DNA from: Anaerococcus ihuae
Lineage (GTDB): Bacteria > Bacillota > Clostridia > Tissierellales > Peptoniphilaceae
Assembly: GCF_928368155.1 (NCBI RefSeq)
Contig: NZ_CAKMRU010000001.1
Coordinates: 1 to 64,000, forward strand
Direction: 5' to 3'
DNA: 64,000 bases
The translations under genes and the position numbers were made by a program. Shown here piece after piece: positions 8,746 through 15,884 of this stretch (positions are counted from its first letter, which is position 1; each line of letters starts with the position of its first letter). The notes under the pieces were generated by a model. The model was not told the origin of the DNA and ran no database searches. It saw nothing but the letters and a program-made list of their open reading frames with translations.

Positions 8746-8762
8746 TTAGGATCAACCAACTA

Positions 8763-10199
8763 TCATTCTAGTTGATTGAACAAATCTCCTAGTTTATTTT
8801 TTATTGGAATTATTTTATCATTGAGATTTTTCACGTATTCTTCCCCAACACTTATTTGCCTATCAACTTCTTTGAAAGCTGTTCCTCCGAATGAATCTCT
8901 TCTTTTTATTGATTCTTCAATTTTGAAAATTGATAGGTCATTTAGCTTTACTGGAAACTCTAAAGTTTCTAGGTCTTTTTTATTTATTTGAGAGAAATCT
9001 TTATTGTTCTTTTCACAATATTTTACAAGATTTCCTACAATTTCATGAGCTGACCTAAATGGAATATTTTCTTTTACCAAATATTCTGCAATGTCAGTCG
9101 CCTCGATAAATCCTTCCTCTAAATGTTTTTTCAAAACTTCTTCTTTAAAGTATGATCCTTCTAGCATTTTTTCAAATATTAAAAGGGACATATTTAGGGT
9201 TTTTATTGAATCGAATAGCGCTTCCTTGTCTTCTTGGAAATCCTTGTTGAAAGTTAAAAATGTTCCTTTTACAACTGTTAAAAGGTTCATTAAATTACCT
9301 ATGTTTCTTCCAACTTTTCCTCTTGCAAGTTCTGCAAGATCAGGATTTTTCTTTTGAGGCATTATAGAAGATCCTGTACAATATCCATCATCTATATCTA
9401 TAAATGAAAATTCTTGGGAATTAAATACTACAAATTCTTCTGCGATTGATGAGATATGGGTCATGGTTAGGGAGGCGAGATACAAATAATCTAAAATATT
9501 ATCACGTGAACCCACAGTATCCATGGCATTTTCTGTTGGTTTATCAAAGCCCAGAAGTTTTGTTGTAATAAATCTATCAGTTGGAAGAGTTGTTCCAGCC
9601 ATAGCGCAAGCTCCGAGAGGATTTTCTTGTAGTCTTTGGAAAAGTTCCATAAATTTTTGACTATCTCTTCTAAATCTTTGGAAATGTGCCATATAGTAAT
9701 AGCCAACTGTAATTGGTTGAGCATGTTGAAGGTGTGTGAAACCAGGCATAATCTTGTGGCCTTCTTCCTTTGCTTTTTTAAGCAAAACTTCCATCAAAGA
9801 ACTTAATCTTGTAATAGTTTCAAGCACAGCATCTCTCATAAAAAGTGTTTCATCAAGAGCATTTTGATCGTTTCTACTTCTTGCAGTGTGAAGGGCCTTT
9901 CCATAAACTCCAATTTCATTTGTAAGCTCTTTTTCAATTAGCATCATAATATCTTCATTCGCTATATCAAGCTCAACTTCACCCTTATCAAATTTATCTT
10001 TAACCTTAAAAAGTCCAGCCTTAATTTTTTCAAAAGTTTTTTCATCAATAATCTTGCATTCTTTTAACATATTTACATGGGCAAGACTTCCTAGAATTGA
10101 ATAAGGATATAAGACATTATCAAAGGAGAGGGACTCGTTATAAAGAGCAGTTACCTCATCCATTTGTTTGGAAAATCTTCCAGACCATAAATTTTTCAT
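8763..10199 (-). CDS. argH: Argininosuccinate lyase
   Basis: Cleaves argininosuccinate to arginine and fumarate, the last step of arginine synthesis. The fumarase/aspartase superfamily signature GSSIMPQKKNPDLAE is intact near residue 280, with TARSRNDQ and GFTHLQHAQP as further active-site segments. The length of 478 residues is normal. It is the second gene of an operon with the upstream NhaC-family transporter (9-base gap) and shares its T-box leader. argG is not nearby. The 3' end borders the repeat tract with the IS256 insertion, so downstream sequence is recently disturbed. Confidence 0.97.
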   Translation of the reverse strand: MKNLWSGRFSKQMDEVTALYNESLSFDNVLYPYSILGSLAHVNMLKECKIIDEKTFEKIKAGLFKVKDKFDKGEVELDIANEDIMMLIEKELTNEIGVYGKALHTARSRNDQNALDETLFMRDAVLETITRLSSLMEVLLKKAKEEGHKIMPGFTHLQHAQPITVGYYYMAHFQRFRRDSQKFMELFQRLQENPLGACAMAGTTLPTDRFITTKLLGFDKPTENAMDTVGSRDNILDYLYLASLTMTHISSIAEEFVVFNSQEFSFIDIDDGYCTGSSIMPQKKNPDLAELARGKVGRNIGNLMNLLTVVKGTFLTFNKDFQEDKEALFDSIKTLNMSLLIFEKMLEGSYFKEEVLKKHLEEGFIEATDIAEYLVKENIPFRSAHEIVGNLVKYCEKNNKDFSQINKKDLETLEFPVKLNDLSIFKIEESIKRRDSFGGTAFKEVDRQISVGEEYVKNLNDKIIPIKNKLGDLFNQLE

Positions 10200-10208
10200 C
10201 TAATCCTC

Positions 10209-11744
10209 CTAAAATTTTTCAAAACCATATTTTTTCATAGATATTTTGTGCAAAATGTAAATCAAAATGAACAAAACTATCACAGAAACAAATATAATTG
10301 CATTTGAAGCCATATGGCCTGCAATAATAAAAGTTATAAAGGAAATTCCACCAACAGTTAGGGAATATGGAACCATACATGAGAAAAAGTCCATGTGATC
10401 TCCACCAGCTCCGGTTGATGCAAGCATTGTTGTATCAGAAATTGGTGAAGAAGAGTCTCCAAAAAGTCCACCAGATGAAACAGCAGCAACTACTACAGAT
10501 AATGAAACTCCTAATTGGTGAGCCATTGGAATGGCCAAAGGAATTAAAATTGCCATAGTTCCCCAAGAAGATCCAGTCGCAAAAGACATGATACATCCAA
10601 TAAGGAAAAATACTGCAGCAAGCATTTCAGGAGATAAGAATCCTTCAGTGATTTTTAAAATATATTCTGCAGTTCCCATTTGAGTAGAAACCCCACCCAA
10701 AGACCAAGCAAGGGTAAGAAGAACTGCCATAAAAGAAGAGTTTGAAACTCCCTTTAAAAATGCTGACATACACTCATTAAAAGTCATAAGTTTATCTTTT
10801 AAAGATAAAATAATAAGGGATATAGTTGCAAGCATAAAACCTGCAGCGATAGATGCCCTAATCATTTTTCCAGGAACAACTTCTTTTGGAAATCCATTTA
10901 AAAATAAATTAGTAAAAATAGTCACAACCATTATAATTAATGGAATTACCATAACCATAACAGAAACATCCTTGTCATGTTTATGAGTATCCTTAACAGA
11001 TTTTCTCATAGGAGTTCCGCCTTCTCTCATAGTTTGACCAGTTGTAGCAGCTCTGTGTTGAGCCTTTAACATTGGACCATAGTCAAATTGACTTATAGCC
11101 AAAAATCCTGCCATAAGAAGGGCTAAAATTGCATAAAAATTAAAAGGAATAGCTCTAACATAAACAGACCAAGAACTAACATTAGTTAAGTTCAAATTTT
11201 TAAGTTCAGTATCAATTAGACCCATGGAATAAACTCCCCAACCAATAATTGGAATAAGAGCAGCATCACAAATTGATGTTACGTCCAAAATGTAGGCGAA
11301 TTTTTCTTTTGAAGCTTTAAGCTTGTCCAAAATTTCTTCAAAAATTGGACCAAGAATTAATGAATTTCCTGTATCAGTAAACCAGATTACAAGTCCACCA
11401 ATCCATGCTAAAAATTCTCCCTTGGAACGAGTATCAAGCTTTTGAGTCATATTCTTAGCAAAAGAATTTGCAGCACCAGTTGAAGTCAAAAGAGCAACGA
11501 ACCCTCCAATAATTGCCATCATAAAAATAGTTTGCGCATTAGAATCCTCGGCGATTTTTACATACATAAAATCACTTATCATAGAAATTAAAGCAGTAAA
11601 AGGATTAAACTTATTAATGATAAGTGAGCCAATATAAACTGCTGTCAAAAGCGAAACTATTATGTTTTTTGTAGAAATTGACAAAATAATTGCTATAAGT
11701 GCCGGCAAAAGGGATAAAAATCCATAATAAATATTTTCTTCCAT
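10209..11744 (-). CDS. NhaC-family antiporter, probable amino-acid (arginine-related) transporter
   Basis: Integral membrane protein of 511 residues in the NhaC Na+/H+ antiporter family (ion transporter superfamily), with about 11-12 predicted hydrophobic segments. Family-typical stretches are WFTDTGNSLILGP, DAALIPIIGWGVY, ATGSSWGTMAILIP and GGLFGDSSSPISDTT. It starts 60 bases after the end of the T-box terminator with a good AGGAGG. Some T-box-controlled NhaC members have been proposed as amino-acid transporters. Control by a probable arginine T-box and pairing with argH suggest import of arginine, citrulline or a precursor rather than simple sodium export. Confidence 0.8.
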   Translation of the reverse strand: MEENIYYGFLSLLPALIAIILSISTKNIIVSLLTAVYIGSLIINKFNPFTALISMISDFMYVKIAEDSNAQTIFMMAIIGGFVALLTSTGAANSFAKNMTQKLDTRSKGEFLAWIGGLVIWFTDTGNSLILGPIFEEILDKLKASKEKFAYILDVTSICDAALIPIIGWGVYSMGLIDTELKNLNLTNVSSWSVYVRAIPFNFYAILALLMAGFLAISQFDYGPMLKAQHRAATTGQTMREGGTPMRKSVKDTHKHDKDVSVMVMVIPLIIMVVTIFTNLFLNGFPKEVVPGKMIRASIAAGFMLATISLIILSLKDKLMTFNECMSAFLKGVSNSSFMAVLLTLAWSLGGVSTQMGTAEYILKITEGFLSPEMLAAVFFLIGCIMSFATGSSWGTMAILIPLAIPMAHQLGVSLSVVVAAVSSGGLFGDSSSPISDTTMLASTGAGGDHMDFFSCMVPYSLTVGGISFITFIIAGHMASNAIIFVSVIVLFILIYILHKISMKKYGFEKF

Positions 11745-11804
11745 AATTTCCTCCTTTTAAAATTTATTTCAAAGATTAAACTTGAAAAATTAAAATTGTG
11801 TAAT

Positions 11805-11829
11805 AAAAAAACGCCCCAAGAAAGGGACG
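11805..11829 (-). terminator. Intrinsic terminator of the T-box leader
   Basis: Minus-strand CGTCCC (11829-11824) pairs with GGGGCG (11817-11812), with one G-U pair, and is followed by seven T residues. It is mutually exclusive with the antiterminator formed by the T-box sequence. Confidence 0.8.
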
Positions 11830-12028
11830 ATATAAACGTGTTGCCACCCTAATTTACAAATAAAATTTGCCTCATTAGAAAACTTAAACGCAGTCAACGG
11901 AAAGCTTATTAATTACACTTTCAACTATTTCAAGCCTCTATTCAATTAAAAATATCATAGTTCATTTCACCAAACAGAACCTCTCTGGGATTAATAATTT
12001 TTAATCTACTAAACTCTTCAAAGTATTT
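11805..12028 (-). promoter_or_regulatory. T-box riboswitch leader, probable arginine specifier
   Basis: On the minus strand the leader contains the T-box core AGGGTGGCAACACG (11850-11837), a competing terminator (CGTCCC, loop TTTCTT, GGGGCG, then T7) and stem I elements AGTAG, AGAGAG and TTGGTGAAA. The lower stem I internal loop has 5' AGTA opposite 3' GAATAGAGG, the loop-E-like arrangement. The triplet AGA (11939-11937) followed by a purine is my best specifier, an arginine codon. The antiterminator bulge TGGC would pair with a tRNA discriminator G. Uncharged tRNA binding would permit transcription of the transporter and argH. The T-box itself is clear; the specifier is inferred. Confidence 0.85.
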
Positions 12029-12034
12029 ACGAAA

Positions 12035-12063
12035 ATGATATCATTTGTTTTTCAGATTGTCAA
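12035..12063 (-). promoter_or_regulatory. Sigma-A promoter of the T-box leader operon
   Basis: On the minus strand TTGACA (12063-12058) is separated by exactly 17 bases from TATCAT (12040-12035). Transcription would start near 12028 and give a leader of about 280 bases before the transporter start codon. Confidence 0.75.
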
Positions 12064-12144
12064 ATTTATTTACAAATATTTTATCCATTCACATTTAGAG
12101 TGGAACATAGATTTTTTGATTTTTATAAATAAAAATGAATTTTA

Positions 12145-12224
12145 TAAAATTTTATACAGAATTGTAAAGATTGAGTAAAATTTTATACAAAATTTTAGGT
12201 TTAGTGCAAAAATTTATGTATAAT
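12145..12224 (+). promoter_or_regulatory. Promoter region with two 14-bp direct repeats
   Basis: TAAAATTTTATACA occurs exactly twice, at 12145-12158 and 12176-12189, a spacing of 31 bp or about three helical turns. A TATAAT -10 box is at 12219-12224, and only a weak -35 (TTAGGT, 12195-12200) is present. The arrangement fits binding of a regulator on one DNA face upstream of the hydrolase gene. Confidence 0.45.
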
Positions 12225-12247
12225 AAAATTAATTTAAGGGGGATTTT

Positions 12248-13192
12248 ATGAAAAAGATTTTCAAAATATTTGGAACATTGTTTTTGAGTTTTATAATTAT
12301 TGCAATTCTTGGTATGGGATATTTTACAGGAAATGAAACTTTTAAAGGACTAACAAATATAATGCCAAGAGAGAAAACTGTAGAAAATATTTCTTTATAT
12401 AAGGATGAATATCAAAAATTTGCTGAAGATAAAAAAATAAAAGAAATTAAAATTAAATCTTCAAAATTTGACCACGAAATTCCTGGTATATTTGTTAAAA
12501 ATAAAAATACCAATAATATTGCAGTAATGGTTCATGGTCTAGGCGGGACAAAATATTCAATGTCCAGTCAAGGCCAAGGACTTTATGATTTGGGATTTTC
12601 CCTATTAATCTTTGATCAAAGAAATTCAGGTGAAAATTTAGAAAAATATTCTACATTTGGAGTGTTAGAATCTTATGATTGTCTAGATTATTTAAAATAT
12701 GCAAAAAAGATTGTTAAAAAGGACGGGAAAATTCTTTTATATGGAGAATCCTATGGAGGGGCAAGCTCAATAATAGCTGCAAGTCGTGACGATAGCCTTA
12801 TAGATTATATGATTTTAGATTGTCCAGTTTCCGATTCCAACGAATTTTCCGATAAGGTTTTTGAAAAGATAGAAAAAAATCAAGGAGTACCACAAGCTTT
12901 GATGAAATTTACAGGAAATATTTTCTTAAAAACAAAACTTGGTTTTACCTTAAAAGAAATAGATACAAGAAAATGGCTTGAAAATACAAAAATTAATTGT
13001 CCAGTTTTAATAATAAATTCAAATTCAGATAAAGTTACCCCATATCACATGGGAGAAGATATATATAAAGCTATAAATTCCAATAAAAAAGAAATTTATA
13101 CCTGCAAAGAAATTCCACACACAAAATTTGCAGAAAATGAACCAGAAAATTTTAAAAATCTTATTTCTAAATTTTTAAAAAAATATAAATAA
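12248..13192 (+). CDS. Membrane-anchored alpha/beta hydrolase
   Basis: Serine hydrolase of the alpha/beta fold, 314 residues. An N-terminal hydrophobic segment (residues 5-25, IFGTLFLSFIIIAILGMGYF) suggests a signal anchor with the catalytic domain outside. The catalytic triad is visible as Ser in YGESYGGASS (nucleophile elbow), Asp in NSNSDKVTP and His in IPHTKFAEN. The oxyanion region is MVHGLGGTK. A GGGGGA ribosome binding site precedes the ATG. Substrate unknown; esterase, lipase or peptidase activity is possible. It stands alone between the arginine operon and a convergent DUF3783 gene. Confidence 0.85.
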   Translation: MKKIFKIFGTLFLSFIIIAILGMGYFTGNETFKGLTNIMPREKTVENISLYKDEYQKFAEDKKIKEIKIKSSKFDHEIPGIFVKNKNTNNIAVMVHGLGGTKYSMSSQGQGLYDLGFSLLIFDQRNSGENLEKYSTFGVLESYDCLDYLKYAKKIVKKDGKILLYGESYGGASSIIAASRDDSLIDYMILDCPVSDSNEFSDKVFEKIEKNQGVPQALMKFTGNIFLKTKLGFTLKEIDTRKWLENTKINCPVLIINSNSDKVTPYHMGEDIYKAINSNKKEIYTCKEIPHTKFAENEPENFKNLISKFLKKYK

Positions 13193-13194
13193 AA

Positions 13195-13218
13195 ACTCTT
13201 ACAAATTAATGTAAGAGT
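13195..13218. terminator. Terminator hairpin, left copy flanking repeat element A
   Basis: ACTCTTACA and TGTAAGAGT form a 9-bp hairpin. The preceding AAAAA supplies a T tract only for the minus strand, so this copy can end transcription of the convergent DUF3783 gene but not of the hydrolase. A near-identical hairpin follows at 13389-13412. Confidence 0.7.
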
Positions 13219-13388
13219 CAGAGCGTAGACAAAGTCAGTTTAGTAATTCATTATTAATTTGAAAATAAAATTATGCTACAACCCATCTCGACTAAGTGAG
13301 TGAAACGAACGCACGGAGAGATCTCATGAGATTTCTCGACTCACTACGTTCGTTCGAAATGGGAAAAGTTTAGTTTTTCAACAGTCTG
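13219..13388 (+). mobile_element. Palindromic MITE-like repeat, copy A
   Basis: About 170 bp between two copies of the same terminator hairpin. It begins CAGAGCGTAGACAAAGTC and ends CAACAGTCTG, imperfect inverted ends. The core is a long imperfect palindrome from CCCATCTCGACTAAGTGAG through GAGATCTCATGAGAT to TTCGTTCGAAATGGG. The reverse complement of the 25.47-kb copy matches it over nearly its full length apart from one extra block. It has no coding capacity. Confidence 0.75.
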
Positions 13389-13412
13389 ACTCTTACAAAG
13401 TAATGTAAGAGT
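13389..13412. terminator. Terminator hairpin, right copy flanking repeat element A
   Basis: ACTCTTACA and TGTAAGAGT again form a 9-bp stem, followed by TTTT on the plus strand, so this copy can terminate the upstream hydrolase transcript. Only one loop base differs from the left copy (AAATTAA versus AAAGTAA context). Confidence 0.7.
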
Positions 13413-13417
13413 TTTGA

Positions 13418-13972
13418 TTATAAATTTTCCACCAAATTTTTAATTTTATCCCTAAATTCTTTGGCAACTTTTATATCAAAATCTTCTCCTGCTGTTTGGA
13501 AATAGTGGTTTAATTCTTTTACAGATTTCGCTATTTCTGGATTTTCTTCTCCAGTTTCTTTTTTTATTTTGCTAGCCTTTTCTAAATAGGAATTGATTTC
13601 TTCAACAATTTGCATGGTTTTGTGTTCTTGGTCGTTTTCTTCAAGTAAATATCTTAATGTCCATTTTATATTTGTTGGGGTTATTCCTGCCTTATGGTCT
13701 ATAACTACATTGTTTTCTCTCATTTTATCGATGAAGGCAAACAGATCTTTTTCTTCAAAATCTTTGAAAAATGCAAAGGTGAAATCAAATTCTTCTAAAT
13801 ATTCTCCCTTTGATTCGATTTTTTCAAATCCATCTATTTCTGCAAGATATCCTACCTTTTGATCTACATCTTCCATTCCTATTAGTTTTAATCTTACATT
13901 TTCTTTTTCGCACAAAATTCTTAATTTTTCTTTTTCTATATCATTAGCATTAAATAAAATTATTAAAGCCAT
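13418..13972 (-). CDS. DUF3783-domain protein
   Basis: Cytosolic protein of 184 residues from the chosen start. The segment DFTFAFFKDFEEKDLFAFID followed by HKAGITPTNIKWTLRYLL resembles the DUF3783 family, whose function is unknown. The C-terminal half is charged and helical. I chose the ATG at 13972 because AAAGGAG lies 6 bases upstream; a longer reading frame to 14011 would run through this site. It converges on the hydrolase gene, with repeat element A and its two hairpins between them. Confidence 0.75.
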   Translation of the reverse strand: MALIILFNANDIEKEKLRILCEKENVRLKLIGMEDVDQKVGYLAEIDGFEKIESKGEYLEEFDFTFAFFKDFEEKDLFAFIDKMRENNVVIDHKAGITPTNIKWTLRYLLEENDQEHKTMQIVEEINSYLEKASKIKKETGEENPEIAKSVKELNHYFQTAGEDFDIKVAKEFRDKIKNLVENL

Positions 13973-14072
13973 AAAATCTCCTTTTCTTTTTAATATTATT
14001 ACTATACCCAAAAAGATATTTTACTCACTTTTGGGTATAATATAATATAGAGAAAAATTTGGGGAGATATTT

Positions 14073-14558
14073 ATGAAAGATTATAATTATGAAAATGCCA
14101 GAATAAAAGAAATTAATAAATTGCTTGATGAGGCGAGAGAGGCTCTTGGAGTTTTGCAAAGGGCAAGCAGGAGGGTTGGAAAATCTTCTGATTATTCTGT
14201 TACTGGTCTTATTGGTAGAAATATTGTTGGAGATTTTTTGAGAGCTAATAAAAATAATACTATTAATAAATCCATTGATAGAACTCAAGATGTTTTATTA
14301 AAACTTCACGCAAATCTTTTGCTTTTTGATCCAAAGCTTGCAAGTATTTTGGACCTTCCTTATAAACTTAGTCAATTTTCAAGTCCAAGAAATGCTCTTT
14401 CTGATATGAAATTAAGAATTGATATGAGAAAAAAACAATTGGAAATTCAAAATGCTGAGAAGAAACTTATTACTATTATAAAAAAACTTTCTAAAGAAAA
14501 ATCTAAAGAAATAAATAAGATCAAAAAAAGCATAGAGCTTAGATCTTTTGAAGAATAA
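14073..14558 (+). CDS. Hypothetical helical protein upstream of holin/endolysin
   Basis: A 161-residue, probably cytosolic protein that I do not recognise. It looks fully helical, with a start NYENARIKEINKLLDEAREA, a middle LLKLHANLLLFDPKLASILD and a charged coiled-coil-like C-terminus rich in Lys (KKLITIIKKLSKEKSKEI). There is no signal peptide or membrane segment. GGGGAG lies 8 bases before the ATG. It ends 53 bases before the holin gene, separated by a hairpin with a T tract, so co-expression with the lysis pair is uncertain. Confidence 0.7.
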   Translation: MKDYNYENARIKEINKLLDEAREALGVLQRASRRVGKSSDYSVTGLIGRNIVGDFLRANKNNTINKSIDRTQDVLLKLHANLLLFDPKLASILDLPYKLSQFSSPRNALSDMKLRIDMRKKQLEIQNAEKKLITIIKKLSKEKSKEINKIKKSIELRSFEE

Positions 14559-14571
14559 TTTTTGGGACATT

Positions 14572-14611
14572 ATCACCTTTCTACTTATATATAAGTAGGA
14601 GGTGATTTTTT
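14572..14611 (+). promoter_or_regulatory. Hairpin combining a terminator with the holin ribosome binding site
   Basis: ATCACC.CTACTTAT (14572-14588) pairs almost completely with ATAAGTAG.GGTGAT (14591-14606) and is followed by TTTTTT. The 3' arm contains AGGAGGTGA, the ribosome binding site of the holin start at 14612. As RNA it could terminate the upstream transcript, and in read-through transcripts it would hide the first holin start. Confidence 0.6.
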
Positions 14612-15037
14612 ATGATAAAAATTATAAAGGGGGAAGATATGAATAAATTTAAAGATATTATTAAACTTTTGTTTACACTCTTTGGATCTTGTATGGGATT
14701 TTTCATTGGTGAAATGGATATTTTTGTTTATACTCTCCTTTGCTTTGTGATTTGTGACTATATAAGTGGGATTATAAGGGCAGGATTTGAAAGAAAACTT
14801 TCGTCAAAGGTTGGATTTAAAGGAATTTTAAAAAAGATTATGATTTTTATAATAGTTGGAATTGCAAATCTTTGCGATAAAAATTTGATACAAAATGAGG
14901 CTATGATAAGAAGTGCCATAATATTTTTTTATATAGCAAATGAGGGACTTTCTATCCTTGAAAACTCCCTTGCCATTGGCCTTCCAATTCCAGAGAAGTT
15001 AAAAATTTTATTAGAACAATTTAAGGAGGAAAAATGA
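14612..15037 (+). CDS. Phage-type holin (phage_holin_4/TcdE-like)
   Basis: Small membrane protein of the phage lysis holin family that includes TcdE-like proteins. After a short N-terminus there are about three to four hydrophobic segments (LLFTLFGSCMGFFIGE, VYTLLCFVICDYISGII, MIFIIVGIANL, SAIIFFYIANEGLSIL), with the family motif CDYISGIIRAG. Two starts are each preceded by a good ribosome binding site: ATG 14612 (AGGAGG, 9 bases) and ATG 14639 (AAAGGGGG, 5 bases). The longer form adds a basic stretch, MIKIIKGED. The stop overlaps the endolysin ATG in ATGA. Confidence 0.87.
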   Translation: MIKIIKGEDMNKFKDIIKLLFTLFGSCMGFFIGEMDIFVYTLLCFVICDYISGIIRAGFERKLSSKVGFKGILKKIMIFIIVGIANLCDKNLIQNEAMIRSAIIFFYIANEGLSILENSLAIGLPIPEKLKILLEQFKEEK

Positions 15038-15843
15038 CTTATAGCAAATTAGTTGATGATATAATTTTATCCCCAAACCACAGTGGAAAAAGAAGTGAAA
15101 AAATAAGTAAAATTGCCATTCACCATACTGGTGGAATTATTTGTGGAAGAGATTTAGCAAGGATTTTTCTTCCAAAATCAAGAGGGGCTTCTGCAAATTA
15201 TAATCTAGGATCAGACGGGATTATTGTTCTTGGAGTTTATGAAGAAAACAGAGCATGGACAACATCTTCATCATGGTGCGATAATCGTGCGATAACAATC
15301 GAAGTTGGAAATTCTACAAGAGGAGCAAATTGGGAAATTTCAGATTTTGTTTTAGATAGGTTGATTGATTTGGTGACAGATATTTGTATGCGAAATAATA
15401 TTTATCCTTGTACCTATACGGGAGATAAAGAAGGAGTTTTGCAAAAACACGAGTGGTATGCCAACACAAATTGCCCAGGGCCTTACCTTGGTAAAAAATT
15501 TTCCTATATTGCAAACGAAGTCAACAAAAGGCTTAGGAAAAATGCTAGAAAAAATTCAAATTTATATAGAGTTAGAAAATCTTTTAAAGATATTAAAAGT
15601 CAAAAAGGAGCTTTTAAATCCATAGAAAATGCAAAAAGATGCGCTGATAAATATAAAGAAAAAGTATTTGATGATATGGGAAATGAAATTTATCCAAGAA
15701 AAAATAACAAATCAATTGACACACTTGCAAGAGAAGTTATAAGAGGTGATTGGGGAAATGGAAATGAGAGGAAAAAAAGATTGACCCAGGCAGGATATGA
15801 TTATTATGCTGTGCAAAGAAGGGTTAATCAGATTTTAAGCTAG
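15034..15843 (+). CDS. N-acetylmuramoyl-L-alanine amidase endolysin with Cpl-7-like C-terminus
   Basis: Peptidoglycan amidase of the Amidase_2/PGRP fold. Zinc ligands are visible as His in AIHHTGG and in LQKHEWYANTNCPGPYLG, where the Cys of NCPG is also typical. A linker with weak repeats (about residues 165-225) leads to a C-terminal motif DTLAREVIRGDWGNGNERKK that matches Cpl-7/CW_7 wall-binding repeats. No signal peptide is present, so export depends on the overlapping holin. Together they form a complete two-gene lysis cassette, but no phage structural genes are near. Confidence 0.9.
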   Translation: MTYSKLVDDIILSPNHSGKRSEKISKIAIHHTGGIICGRDLARIFLPKSRGASANYNLGSDGIIVLGVYEENRAWTTSSSWCDNRAITIEVGNSTRGANWEISDFVLDRLIDLVTDICMRNNIYPCTYTGDKEGVLQKHEWYANTNCPGPYLGKKFSYIANEVNKRLRKNARKNSNLYRVRKSFKDIKSQKGAFKSIENAKRCADKYKEKVFDDMGNEIYPRKNNKSIDTLAREVIRGDWGNGNERKKRLTQAGYDYYAVQRRVNQILS

Positions 15844-15845
15844 GG

Positions 15846-15879
15846 AAAAAGCATTGGACTTAAGGTTCAATGCTTTTTT
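15846..15879 (+). terminator. Terminator after the endolysin gene
   Basis: AAAAAGCATTG pairs with CAATGCTTTTTT around an 11-base loop. A-rich and T-rich flanks on both sides suggest it also serves the convergent sdpI gene. Confidence 0.85.
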
Positions 15880-15884
15880 CGTAT

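Noticed and set aside
11805-12028. T-box considered for tyrosine or another amino acid, as for some NhaC genes
   Set aside because: No tyrosine codon fits the internal loop position; AGA followed by a purine, plus the argH partner, favours arginine, although this remains unproven.
13219-13388. Element A considered as a riboswitch or protein-coding leader
   Set aside because: It lies between convergent genes, downstream of both, and its near copy B is in an unrelated place, so it is a repeat rather than a leader.
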